Below are positions 52,601 to 64,000 of a stretch of DNA of 64,000 bases, one piece after another. The translations under genes and the position numbers were made by a program. The number at the start of each line of letters is the position of its first letter. Position 1 is the stretch's first letter. A model generated the notes under the pieces. That model saw only the letters and a list, made by a program, of their open reading frames with translations. It was not told the origin of the DNA and ran no database searches. The DNA is from Hirundichthys speculiger (Eukaryota; Chordata; Actinopteri; Beloniformes; Exocoetidae), in contig JAGFBZ010000855.1 in the NCBI GenBank assembly GCA_018398805.1, positions 1,922,001-1,986,000 of the forward strand. Reading direction: 5' to 3'.

Positions 52601-53380
52601 AAGCATCACTTGGACTAGGTCGGCATACTATGCAAAAGTCAAAGCTCCTCTCTTTGTGATTGCCACTGCTAGTAGACTAAGTGTAGAGTGTGCAAAGGAC
52701 ATTTTCCCTAAATTATAATATCAATGCTATTTCACTTTGCCAGTAAACCATTCAATCCCTGAGAGATCAAAGTGTAAAATAATAGCAAGGAGACATATTT
52801 GAGATATATTTTAAGTTTAAAAACGGGGTTTCTCTTTGTCCAAACTGGCACAGACCAAAAGAAAAAGATCATGATAAGCAGTAGTTCAGGTCAGGTCAGG
52901 CTTATTTCATAAAGCCATTAATCACATCTCCAGTGTCAGCAGTTTTTGCAAGCCCTACATTATGAAACTATAAATGAAAAAAGAAAAAAAGGCCTTTGTC
53001 CTGCAATGAGATCAAACTCAACCCCTCAATGAGGAAACATTAAAAATGCAGATAGCCCTTCTTCCAGGGCAGTTTGATGTGCAGTGGCTGCTGCTAGTGG
53101 AGAAAAACAAAGATGAAATACTGATCAGACAAAGACAACCGCAAAATGTAAAACATGAATGGAGCCAGGGCAAAAAAATTGATTGCATTAAGGAGCTTAA
53201 GCAGCTACTCAGCTATTGTCATTGGCATCATCAAGGTCATCAAAGGAACAATGCAGGGCTTCCAGCACCACATTGATCATCATGGCCAACTACTGGCATT
53301 AGATGCAAGAAGGTAGAAAAAGATGAGACTTCACACACATTTACAGACTGGATCACATTGGCGGGTGATTGATATGTATG

Positions 53381-53527
<147 letters not shown>

Positions 53528-55856
53528 CTTTAAAGTCTTGGATGCGATCTACTACCCCTATGTATTTATTAAGCCATATTAGGAGCTTCTAATCCTATTA
53601 TTATATTATACTATATTATATTACCAGTATATTATATTATATTGTAAAGTTGAATATAATGAATCTGGTCATTTAGGAGAGATTTTGTATTTTTTTCATG
53701 AGCAGATGATTTTTCAGAGTGTTTGTTGGCACAGCTTATCTCAAACTTCTTATTTGGTAAATACTGATTTAGCTTTCTGTCTTGGGTTGGGCTGTTTGAA
53801 TAAAAAATTCTCCTTCAGTGGGACCCAAGTTCAGGGCGCTGTGAAAGCAGACAGTGACAGGTCAGTGCCTCGGTGGAGTGCAGCCTTGGATTTGATCAAG
53901 TACATCTACACTGACCTATATTTCATACTACTCTACATACTTCGCCAATAATGCAAAGACAGATGACAGATTGGTAAGGAATCCTAGTGAAGGCCATGAG
54001 TTTTCATTTCTGACCCTATCTGATCTCACCATCAGCACAGATCAAAGCCAAGAGAGATCTAGTTCTAAAAACATTTGAGAAAACATGTACATATTCCTTC
54101 TTTTCCCTCCTTAGTAATAAATATAGCATGAGCACCTCAGAGGCTCAGTACAGTGAAAGATGGTAGTGGGTGCGGTTTCAGTGTTTATTTTGTAGTTAAT
54201 AAACTTCAAGCATAAGATTGAAATAACTTTTATTCAGCAGAATTGTTTTATAAACAAAAATGAGCTCTTGCTCTTGATGGCTCTGATGTCATGTGTGCCT
54301 TCAAGTACTGCTGAACTCACATTAAAATTGTAAAAACACACAATGACTACATGGAAAACCACAATGTCAGTCTGTTGAGAATCAAATACAACCCTTAATG
54401 AGAAAAAGGGGGGATGGACAGGAAAATGCAAAAAAATTGCAGTGATTACCTCAAGATTATCCCTAAAGTGGTTACATGCTATCTTTTCAAGACTGTGTAG
54501 AAGAGCCGAAATACAGGAACGGATGTATATCAATAGAGAAAATGACCTTGGCGAGGCAAAACATGTCATACCTTGGGTTTATACTGTTTAAAAAAAAAAT
54601 AAAGCCAAAGTAAATGTAAGAATCACTGCAGTTCTTTTCTTTTTGTGTCTGAGTTTCCAACTTTCCATTTTATTTTAAAAGTTAAACTTTTTATGCGTTA
54701 GATTTCAGTTTATCTAATTCTCGTACACAATCTGGCCTTTTTGCTTTGTGTCTCTGTCAATTCTCACTTAAAGTAAAGCATGCTACGCTTCTCAGTTAAC
54801 AAAGACATTTGGAAAAGTCAGATCCAAAACACTGAATGAATACCAAATCTGGTATCAAGTTGTCTTTACACTTTATGTCAATTTCTTTTCGAACCCCAAG
54901 GTCTGAAATTATTACATGATAGTTGGCACCTTGACATTAGCCATCCAAGTGATGCCATTTCTAAGGAAGACAGATGCCCAGCACAGTGCAGAGCAGTAGC
55001 CTTCTGCTGCTGCCTTGTGGGCTGTCTCATGGTGCTGCATGGTTGCTCCCACCATATAGTCGTAGCTGTGGAGAAGGTGGGCGTAGGAGGTGTGGCTTTG
55101 ATGTCTTTCTGTATGTGTGTGCTAGAGTGTAAAAGACAGCGAGAGCACAAGAGACAGCAAAGAGTTCACGTGAAGCGCAGATGCCGGGGGAAATGTTTTG
55201 TGCTCTGGGAGATTTCCTCAGGATATTAAGCACCTGTGCTGGAGCAGTTTGGTGACGTGTGAAGTGCACTTTACCCGGTCGACAGCTGAGAAGGTGTGAT
55301 GTTGGACCCTTGTGCTGGCTGAACGTGGCGATGTGGGTGGATATTGGGTGGTTTTTCTATTTCAGGATCACCGTTTGAATAGCTGACAGCTACCGCAGCT
55401 GAGCTGTTGCATGTTTGAGTAAGCGACTGGAAGTTGTATCAGCACGATGTGCAGTGCACATATTTAAAGCCTTGGGACTCTGACACATGTCATAATATTA
55501 AAGCGCTTATGTTAAGATTTTTTGCTGTGTTTCCAGTCTCATTTTCTATTATTTGAAAATATGCTTCTAATTCTACATAAACTTTAATGGGTGAAGTCCA
55601 GTTTTGAGATTCTGAGTTATGAGCAGGTGACATGGACACACAAGAGAAGTAAAGTCTCTCACGGAAACAATTATGTCTCTCTTTTCTCCACACTACCACC
55701 TCCATCTGCCTTTCTTTCGCTTATCCTTTGTCTTAATGCCCCCTCACCCCACCCCCACCTCTTTTTATGTTCTCTGCGCCTGCTCATCTCCCCTCTCATG
55801 CCTCCCTCACTGCTTCTCTTCTCCAAATCTGTCGTTGTCTCCCTCCCCTCTCTCAG

Positions 55857-55963
55857 GCACCACTAGTCGACGCTGCTCCTTGGATCATCGTGGCATGGCC
55901 TTCTGGGAGCAGCCCAGCTATGCTCGATGCATAACAAATGAATTCAGATACTTGCAGCAATCA
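55857..55963 (+). CDS. adgrb3: adgrb3 exon: hormone-receptor domain, second part
   Basis: A 107-nt exon, phase 1 to phase 0, acceptor CCCTCTCTCAG after a long pyrimidine tract, donor GTAGGT right after TCA. It encodes (G)[20 protein letters not shown] and then [20 protein letters not shown] and ARCIT give the third and fourth HormR cysteines, and FWEQPS is a conserved family motif. The end at QQS is chosen because the following exon then supplies VQGHLAKG, which lines up residue for residue with the remembered family sequence. An alternative donor 4 nt later (TCAGTAG followed by GTGCAA) would break the frame and is less likely. Confidence 0.93.
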
Positions 55964-56965
55964 GTAGGTGCAAAGTCAGCTTCCTCTCACGGCCTCCATT
56001 TCCAATGTATCATAAATTACCTCCCAAGTGTTTTCACCCCCCCCAGTTCTTATCAAACTGTAGCCACAGATGGACCACTTTCAATAGAGGAGCAAGTAAA
56101 AATACAGATTGGGACATTTTTCTTTTTATTTTAATGAATGAACATAATCAAATTCTTAAAGTGTTTGATTTATAGTTCCTGACATGTCCTCAACTCGTCT
56201 TAGTTCTTGTGCTAAAGTCCCGAAAATCAAGCAAATTACATTTATTGTTGCATTTGATCTGCTATTATATATACGAATAAAAAAAAATGTAATTAAAAGA
56301 CTGAGACAAGCAGACACATTATAAAACCAGATCATAGAAGTTCAAGGAAACTCAATCAAAAATATTCTCTTTCATTCGAAAAAAGAAAAAAAAAAGCTTC
56401 TTTTCAATCAAGAGAACCTCTTGTGAACTTGCCTCTTTTCTCACAGTGTAAGTGATGAGACATTTGAGTCATGGAAAAAAAATGCTGTTTTTACTCAAGT
56501 GTGAGCAACATTATATTGTGCTATCTAAAATGCATTTCTGCCTGATTTTCCTTGCCTTTTACATAGTCTGTGCACAACAATTTGTGATTTTGGTAACGTT
56601 TCATCACTTTTAAAAGTACATTTTAGAAAGGATGAGATTGCACATACAGTGCTGCACCTGTAAATGTGCAGTTATGGACATAGATCCTGTGCAGTGATGT
56701 GAAATTTCCTTTCACAGTGCACTTTCTGTCTAAATGTGCATCTTCTGCTCCACTTAACTCTTTTTTTATTGGCTCAAACATCGAAAAGGCAGAATACATT
56801 TCAGCCCTGCTTAGATATAAGTGTCACTTAAAGGACCTTAGAGAGCAGAGTTTTTCTTCCTGATTTTTTGCACTCCATTTACTTCAAATGTCTAGCTTTG
56901 CATGTATCTTACAAACTGGCAGAGGACGCCGATGCCCCAAGTTCTGTCTTCTCCTGTTCGTGGAG
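55964..56965 (+). other. adgrb3: adgrb3 intron between HormR and GAIN
   Basis: A 1.0-kb intron with a GTAGGT donor and a GTGGAG acceptor. No other exon seen. Confidence 0.85.
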
Positions 56966-57161
56966 GTTCAGGGGCACCTTGCGAAGGGTCAGAGGATGCT
57001 GGCGGGGGATGGGATGTCGCAGGTCACTAAGAATCTGCTGGACCTCACCCAGAGGAGGAACTTCTACGCAGGAGACCTGCTGTCGTCGGTGGAGATCCTT
57101 CGCAACGTGACAGAGACCTTCAAGAGAGCGAAGCTATGAACCTTCGTCAGATGATGTTCAA
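56966..57161 (+). CDS. adgrb3: adgrb3 exon: start of GAIN domain, with a 1-nt frameshift
   Basis: The acceptor is GTTCGTGGAG, preceded by a pyrimidine tract, and the donor is GTAGGT. From 56966 in phase 0 it reads [20 protein letters not shown] and then [17 protein letters not shown] through NVTETFKRA, a strong match to the first helices of the ADGRB3 GAIN A subdomain. After GCG at 57128-57130 the frame continues AAG CTA TGA, a stop at 57137-57139. Shifting by one base gives [10 protein letters not shown] up to the donor, which matches the expected family end of this exon. The exon is 196 nt, whereas phase 0 at both ends requires a multiple of three (195). So one extra base lies at about 57130-57132. 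Everything else in the exon looks functional. NVT is a possible glycosylation site. Whether the indel is real or a sequencing error cannot be told from this window. Confidence 0.92.
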
Positions 57162-59040
57162 GTAGGTGGACACTGGGTTTGCTTTATGCGAACGTAGTAT
57201 GTAGATATTCAACACTATTGTTATATTAAGTGTATCTTTGAAAATAAGGAACTGGGTAACTGTAATGCATTTTACTTCTAACAAAAGAGGTTTTTTTTGT
57301 TTTGTTTTTTTTAAGTATCTGAAATAACAAAAAGACTGATGAACACACCCCAGGGCTTTATCATAACAGGAGATCTTGATACATTCCTAAGCTGTTTCAT
57401 CTCATTGTGTTTGGGGTTAACTGCAGCCTGATCCTCTTTTTGTCAATAGGATGATGGAGAGAGATTATAGTTAAAGCTCCACCTCCATCTCCAATAAGAC
57501 AATATATGACCTCAAAACTCAGCCATTTTCAAAGACACCTCTTTGTAGACCTTTTGCTGTCTGACTACACACATTTCAGTTTGTATATGTTGTGTATAAA
57601 GGCTTTTCTTTTTAAAGACAGGCAGAGCTAAATGGGACAAAGAGAATTGTCAGTAGAGCAACTGTGAATATTTTCGGCTTGCGTGTCTGAGTGTGTGTTC
57701 ATAATTAATCTAATTCCCCTTTATCATTTCTTGGTAAGGTTCTTATCTTGCTTTGTTACGGTATCAAGCTTGTTTTCTTGTCATTCTTATCCACAGAGAT
57801 GTGAGGAATTGTACAAGGAAATCAAGTCTCATCCAACAGCTATTATCTGTTTAAAAGTGGAAATAATTCCTGCTTTAATAATTGAAAAGTTCACTTAGTT
57901 AGTTTCATATCACACTGTGCAGTATCTGCTGACTAATGAGCTCTTTCAGTCTATTAGAAATGAAACTTTACCCGTATTGTTGGGAATGTTTTTCAAGCAT
58001 TAACGGATGAAAGTATCGGCATGAAAAAAAATGCAGTACATTTCAACGTGAGTCATGCAAGATGACGCTATTTGAGCTTTTGAATATAGGAATTAACATG
58101 AAAGTTTGCAGTTCACCAAAATGTGCACTTACTCACAGTGGTATTTAGAATACAAAATGTCAGGGACTTTTTTTTTACTTAGCTTTCTGTTGGTTTCATG
58201 CACATTTATCAACCGTTTTCTCTGGCTGTAAGGCGTATGGTCCCTCTAATAATCCATGGAAATGAAACTCAAATGTGCTGGCTATGGATGGGGAGTCTGG
58301 CCCCATTCAGCCATTTCCCCTGCCATAGAAAATCTATGAGATGAGGAGAGCATCCTGTCTTGGTTATTAGGAGAGCTCTATAGTGTGTGTGGGCAGACGG
58401 GAGAGCAGTCAGCCAGCCCAACCCCTCTGTGTGCCTGTGCGCTAATGCAGTGTTAAAGTGGGCACATTACCACCAGAGGGAGCATAAGCATTCAAGTAGA
58501 AAACAAGATAGCCTGTGTCAAGAGAGAGAGCCACTCCCTCAGGCACACTGGGGACCAGACAAAATAACAAGGCAAAAGATCAGACAAGGGTCCTATTACT
58601 ACTGTCGCCCACCCTCCCAAGCAGCCCCTGTTTTCCAGAGCTGAGGAAGACAATCCACACAGCTGCTCAAACATTCACTTTTATCTCTTCTTTTCTTTTT
58701 TCTTTTTTTTTTTGTCTGACTGCAGTAGCAATGCCACAATGTAGTGTTTGCTACAGGTTCCAGGAGGTTTTAAAGTGTATTTTTTTTTAATCAAAACAGA
58801 AATAATTTCATTTGCCATCATGTTTCGGGCTGTAACTTTCAGCTGCTATCCTGCAGTAACTGTCATCTTCTCCGTACAGACATCAGTATTTTCCTGCATT
58901 GAAAAACATCAGTATATCTTCCATAATTGTTCTTTTTGAGCACATGGTGCTAATGTCATGATTCCTCAAAGCGTCTTGCCCCTGAGCTTGTAAAACCTAT
59001 GTGTAGGTGTTTTATGTTTTCCCTTTCATCGTTTCCACAG
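57162..59040 (+). other. adgrb3: adgrb3 intron after the frameshifted exon
   Basis: A 1.9-kb intron, GTAGGT to TTCCACAG. Nothing coding recognised. Confidence 0.88.
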
Positions 59041-59109
59041 AACTTTTTTCAAATCATCAGCAACCTCTTGGAGGAGGAAAATAAAGAGAAGTGGGAAGAT
59101 GCGCAGAGG
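59041..59109 (+). CDS. adgrb3: adgrb3 exon: GAIN domain A, continued
   Basis: A 69-nt exon, phase 0-0, acceptor CATCGTTTCCACAG and donor GTAAGC. It encodes [20 protein letters not shown] and AQR. The amphipathic acidic helix [14 protein letters not shown] is a strongly conserved part of the ADGRB3 GAIN A helical subdomain. It is too short to appear as an open frame on its own and was found by searching for the expected continuation after the frameshifted exon. Phase 0 on both sides agrees with its neighbours when the extra base at about 57131 is discounted. Confidence 0.92.
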
Positions 59110-61713
59110 GTAAGCATGTGGCAGTACACTAAATAATTCAGATTTCTGCATGAATGTAGTTTGCCTTAAAAGCTTGTTTGTACTAACTCTATCTGAATAG
59201 CAGATATAAAGACGTCAACTCGGTTTTAGGGTAATGTTACACTTGCCCATGTGATTATGAGGTCATCTAGCAGGTGTGACATCTGGCCTCGTTTAGAAAA
59301 CTAGTTCCGCAGCCCTCCACTGGGTGGCAGCAGCACTGTCACAGAAGCTGTCTAGGCATTAACACTGCAGGACTCCTTCCTCCTCCATTCACCCTGTTTC
59401 CCCCCAGCACATACAGATAACGGCAACCACTGTGATTAGAGCAATAGTAAGTTGAAATATTAGCATTTGCTGAACCTAAGTTGCTTATACAAAGACAGGT
59501 ATGGTAACAATTCTGGACTATTTTTTGTCATCATAAGGCCGCTTCATGAAATGGATAAGCAATATGCACAACAAATAATATTACACTGCAGAATTACACT
59601 AATGTTGTGTGTAGCACATTTTGATCTTGACTGAAGATTTGCTTCTGGACATGTCCTCTGTTTGGATACATCTTTCAGCTTGAGAAGTGACAAGGCTCAT
59701 TTTCAAAACTGCCAATGGTGTCTGAGACAACCTGAACCCTGAAATCACATACATCCAGCCTCTGACAGAAATACCATCTCTGATGACCGCAAGTCTGCAA
59801 AGGGCATCTTCTTGGTTGTCACCTTTGCTAGGAAATTGACTTAAATTGGATGTCACCTGTACTGACACATGACTGAAGTGTTGCCTTAAAAAGTCAGACC
59901 TGCCGCCCCCTTCTTCTTTTCTTTTTTTTTTTTTTTTGTTGGCTCCACACCTGACTTTACCTAAGATGGTAGGCAAACATAGGCAGTTTGAGCTTTGCTT
60001 GTAGTGCCAGCCTTGGCTGTCTATACAGGCAGTAATTAGGTGTTTACTTACTGTTGCTGTAGTTTGGCAGCCCCCAATGCTATGTTGTCTGTGAAAAGCG
60101 CTCAAAAACAAGTAGTTTCGTCAGTAAGAATGCGTCAGAGATGGGAACAGACAGTTCAGAGGAAATGCAGTCGTTAGAAATGTTACCTCTGACTGAAGAC
60201 CCAGAATAGAGATCTGCAGTCATTGATATGGATGTCTTGTCTCATCACCTCAGCATTTGGACATTTAGTTAAGCAGTGCTGTCTGATCTTAACAGACGAT
60301 GCTTGGACTTCACAGTTGAATTTTTTTTTCCTCACTTGCTGGGTTTGCTTGCATTAATGAGCCCAGGTTCCAGAGCACCCACGTACTGCATGCTGCGGAC
60401 ATTCAAATGCTCACATGAAACACCTCACTATGAGGTTTTTTTTTCTGGCTGTAGAGTCGGTTTTGTGCAGAGATCACTATAAATTCACCCCCTGTCACTG
60501 TTACCATGGCAAGGAAAGGAAGAGCTCTGTCTCCACAGCCTCTACTGCAGCCATTTCCCTGTGCTGCCTTCACATCTTATGTTGCCATGGAGACCACCAG
60601 AATGAGCATGACTGCACTCTGCGTCAGACATGCCGGAAGGGGTGACGGGATGTACCCCCCCCCCTCCCCTATATGGCTTTCACTCTGCTGTGTCACAGGC
60701 TTTCAACTTCAGCGTCTCCTATCCATTTGCATTGGCTTTGCAGGAGCACATGTGAAAGAACCTGCAAACACGCAGCACGCAGGGCGCTGCAGCAGAGGAA
60801 AATACCTGCCTCAGGTGTTTGCTGAACATCAACTCAGAAATGTGGTGTTAATCGCTAAACGCCACTCAAAGGCTTTTCTAATTGCACAGCTTCATAACTG
60901 AGTACTCACAGGTTTGACAGTCTGCAGTAACTGTTGCATCAAGACACAGCCACACGGAGAATTGAAATGGTATCACAGCACTGTTCTGTCCTGCTGATAT
61001 TTTGTAAAATTGGTAAATGAGTCAAGATGCGTTTCTAAATTGTGGTCATACACAGCTTACTCTGACAGTATTCAGGATGGTGGTCCAGTCTTTTGAGAGC
61101 CATTTATCGGATTAACATGTCCATAATGCATTCACTTGTGGAAAAGCTCTGACTGCACCAGCAGAGCCACTGGTCAAGCCATGGAGCTGTCCGGGGTGCT
61201 GAATCCCTGCCTCTGCAGTCTCTCACTGAGTGCTGATGCCCATTAGGCAGCACATGAACCGAAAGCAATCACCCTGAACTTGGCGGGGCATTTTAGAAGA
61301 GAAGCCAACCAGCAACTGTGCTGGCAAAGCCGGTGATTACAACACTGAAGCTGAGGTCACATGGAAAGCTCCATCAGAGTTGCAGCAAATGATTGTCTTT
61401 CCTGTCAGTTGACCTGAACATCAATTTCTTCACTGATGGAATCAGAAAATACAGAACAAGGCCACTCACAATAAACAGAGAATTACTTTTTTAAATAAAT
61501 TTTTCAAGTTTGGTTTTTGGTTTTGTGTAGGATCTATATTTAACAAAGTACTTTAAAAGGATCTATAAATATATCTTTATGCTTCTTTTATATTCAGGCT
61601 TTTTTACTTTCTTATTTTATACTCTAACCTCCAGTGTAACACCTGTCCACTCCTGCATTTGTGAAATAATGGGAGCATTCTCCGTTTCCTCTTGTCCCTT
61701 TTATCTCGTCTAG
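59110..61713 (+). other. adgrb3: adgrb3 intron within GAIN
   Basis: A 2.6-kb intron with GTAAGC and GTCTAG ends. A 170-codon minus-strand frame at 59599-60111 has no domain signature and contains a poly-Lys run from a T-tract, so it is not called. Confidence 0.88.
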
Positions 61714-61822
61714 ATCTACCCCGGAGCAGTGGAGCTCATGCAGGTCATAGAGGAATTCATCCACGTTGTTGGACTGGGCATGAAGGATTTCCACAACGCC
61801 TACCTGATGACTGGCAACTTGG
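61714..61822 (+). CDS. adgrb3: adgrb3 exon: GAIN domain, last exon in window
   Basis: A 109-nt exon, phase 0 to phase 1, acceptor TTTATCTCGTCTAG and donor GTAAGA. It encodes [20 protein letters not shown] and then [16 protein letters not shown], plus the first base of the next codon. IYPG-ELMQVIE-FIH and YLMTGN are conserved in the family. It continues the helical GAIN A subdomain. The next coding exon is not found before the window ends at 64000, so the GPS and membrane domain lie further downstream. Confidence 0.93.
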
Positions 61823-64000
61823 GTAAGACTCAGTCCACTTCGTTCCCCTGCCAACAGCCGCTGTGCTTATTTTATCGTGTATTTCTGCTTGACACGGACA
61901 CATAACCCCTTTGTTCTGCTGACTCTGTGTGTTAATTTCTCCACCATCATTAATTTAGGATAAATAGTGCACGGTTAGGTCTGGGGAGAGATAAATTGCT
62001 CCAAATCAATAATGTTAAGTAAAACTGATGTTGGTGGTCTTGATGTTCTAAACAACCAGTTGACTACCACTGATATGCAGCATAGAAACTTCACTTGCTC
62101 ATACAGAAAGCAGATGAACTTTGCATGTAGAGTAGAGAAGTGGATCATTTGAGCATTTTTTTTTTTTTTATCAGTTATCGTTTACAGTTGTTTTCTGAAA
62201 CAAAATCCTCTATTAATCTTAAAAATTATCTGGGAAATGGGCAGTATTTCTATTCCTCAGTGCTACTGTTCTTCTATTTTCTTTTTTTAAACTTATGTCA
62301 CATAACCCCTTGGATGAGCTGGTGTCTCTGTGATATCTAATTTGTTTCTCAGCCTCAAATAGTGTCTTACTAGCATGGAATAATAGAACTGAGGTCTTGA
62401 TTTATTTATGCAAGTGGATGTTTGCATTCACCAAATTGCTTTAGAGAGAGGTTTCCTCCTCATATTCATTACAATGGCTAACATTTGACCCACTTCCAGT
62501 TATAGCTCACATTCAGTGGCTCTTTATGGCGTATGATTTTCATAATGAATTTGCATCCCCCAAAACTAGAATAACAAACACGTCTCAATGACTACACCCA
62601 TCAAAACGCCATTTTGGAATAGTGTGAGAGCCAATTAATAAATGAATTTGAGCTTAGAAATAAGCTTTAAATGCAATTTGTCATAGAAAGTGATAATGAC
62701 ATCTTTTTCCAGATCCATGCTCTCTTTAGTTAAGTTTAATGATAGTCATCCAAATTCACTGTCACTACCTTGATGCCCAAAAAACATTGACACACAACTT
62801 CTGTTTTACCCACAATATGAAAACTATTTTGTGGAAGCGGCTGACACCTTGACAGTGATTTATCTCAGAATGGTTTGGCTAAGCTTGGATATGATATAGT
62901 TGGTTTGTATTTAATTAGTCCATTATATTATTAAATGGCTAGTTCCCTTCGGGGCCAGCCCGTCTCTGTCCATCAGGAAATAAAATTCTTCTTGTACATG
63001 CATCAATAAGGAATCATAAAACAAAACAGTGTTTTGATAAGTCATGTCTCAAACAAAGAAGACAGAGTTTTAGGGATAATTGTTTAATCACTGAACTGCA
63101 CCGTGTCTGGTATCCAGCAACAATAACTCCAGCTCACACCCTTAAGCCTGTTGGTCACATGGTCCTTTTGATTAAAGGAATGGATGGTTTTGCAGATCCA
63201 TCAGTGGGAGCCAAGTGGAGAGCATCTGGCTGAGTAAGATATTGCTGCATCATTTTGTCACTAATTTATGGCAGCCTCTTGACACTTAGATAAATAGTGG
63301 CTGTCACCGCTGTTTCATCCTCTGTCCTCCTACTTTTAGTCAAATAACCTTGATTGGGAAAGGCTCTCCACACTGGCAGCTTGTTCTCTCTCTTTACAAG
63401 CTAACACTTGAAGGACGAAGCTTGGGACATGTTTGGAAACGAGGCACTCTGTTGAGACAGAGCACCTTGTTCCCCTTTTTTAATTTTGTTCTGACTTTCT
63501 TGTGAGGATGTGCCTCCTGGTTCAAATAATATTTATACATTAATACTGATTAGCTTTAATTGTGTGCGTGGAATAGACTCAAATGCTCATTAACTTTTCC
63601 CATGCAAATGTTTACGTTTTCTAACTTCACAGTTTACTTAAAGCGGAACCTCTTATGAGCATATTTAGACATAATGAGTGGTGCTGTAATTCTCTTTATG
63701 AAAATGAGCTTTGCAGAACACTCTCAGAGCACTGAATTAGTGTTCAGAGGCATCACCGTCCTAGATGAGTGCTTTATTTGTGCTGTCAAGCCCCATCAAG
63801 CAGATGCAAAGCCCCATTTACCTGCAGAATTACCCAGAACTCTGAAAGACAGCCTTCCAAGCACCCTGTTGTTTTTCATGGTGTGCCCTGTGACTAAAGC
63901 CTCAAACACAAATAAACATGCACTCAACACTGCTGCTCCCAACATCTGGTGCTGTGAACAAGCCTCTTTGCAAATGGCGGGTCTCATGGCGCTCCCTGAT
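61823..64000 (+). other. adgrb3: adgrb3 intron, continues past window
   Basis: Begins with a GTAAGACT donor. I looked for the next expected GAIN exon and did not find it before the window ends. Confidence 0.8.

Noticed and set aside
55961..55970. Alternative donor 4 nt downstream (after TCAGTAG)
   Set aside because: Would put the next exon out of frame and destroy the VQGHLAKG match, whereas the donor directly after TCA fits exactly.
55673..56134. 153-codon frame taken as an independent gene
   Set aside because: Only 55857-55963 of it is real (an adgrb3 exon). The rest is intron pyrimidine tract and read-through past the donor.
56966..56972. Alternative acceptor ending GGTTCAG
   Set aside because: Would drop two residues that align with the family. 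It stays in the same frame, so it also would not cure the downstream frameshift.
59599..60111. 170-codon minus-strand open frame
   Set aside because: Longest frame in the window but with no recognisable domain, poly-Lys from a T-run, and lying wholly within an adgrb3 intron on the other strand.

Overview
This window is vertebrate genomic DNA, almost certainly from a teleost fish. It is AT-rich and made of short conserved exons separated by long introns. It carries teleost-type repeats: Tc1/mariner inverted-repeat elements, hAT-like elements with 8-bp target duplications, broken non-LTR retrotransposons, and very long (AT)n arrays. I see no bacterial, viral or CRISPR features.

The only gene I can support is the middle of adgrb3 (bai3, brain-specific angiogenesis inhibitor 3), an adhesion G-protein-coupled receptor, on the + strand. 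Ten consecutive coding exons are visible: 38456-38566 (linker), 41216-41377, 47663-47827, 48536-48700 and 50503-50667 (thrombospondin type-1 repeats TSR1-4), 51167-51268 and 55857-55963 (hormone-receptor domain, HormR), and 56966-57161, 59041-59109 and 61714-61822 (start of the GAIN domain). Together they encode about 450 residues. Exon boundaries and phases chain together, and the protein matches remembered vertebrate ADGRB3 nearly residue for residue. The signal peptide and CUB domain should lie upstream of the window. The rest of the GAIN domain, the GPS cleavage site, the seven-helix domain and the tail should lie downstream.

The most notable anomaly is in exon 56966-57161. It is 196 nt long where phase requires 195. 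An extra base near 57130-57132 throws the frame into a stop at 57137-57139, although the reading frame resumes with family-like sequence in the next frame. This is either a sequencing or assembly error, or a real truncating allele that would leave only a secreted TSR/HormR ectodomain.

Region by region: 1-38455 holds no exon that I can see and is most simply intron. It carries a LINE fragment (1-1015), a Tc1-like MITE set inside an (AT)n array (5638-5936), two copies of one hAT-like family (5978-7095 and 31841-32956), a 355-bp hAT MITE with perfect 8-bp duplications (9711-10065), a hAT element with a LINE tail nested in it (10237-11523), an RTE-like LINE fragment (18605-19435), a hAT fragment between AT arrays (28944-29433) and other dispersed repeats. 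From 38456 to 61822 the adgrb3 exons lie in repeat-poor introns, apart from an 82-bp perfect palindrome (40146-40227) and several microsatellites. From 61823 to 64000 is intron.
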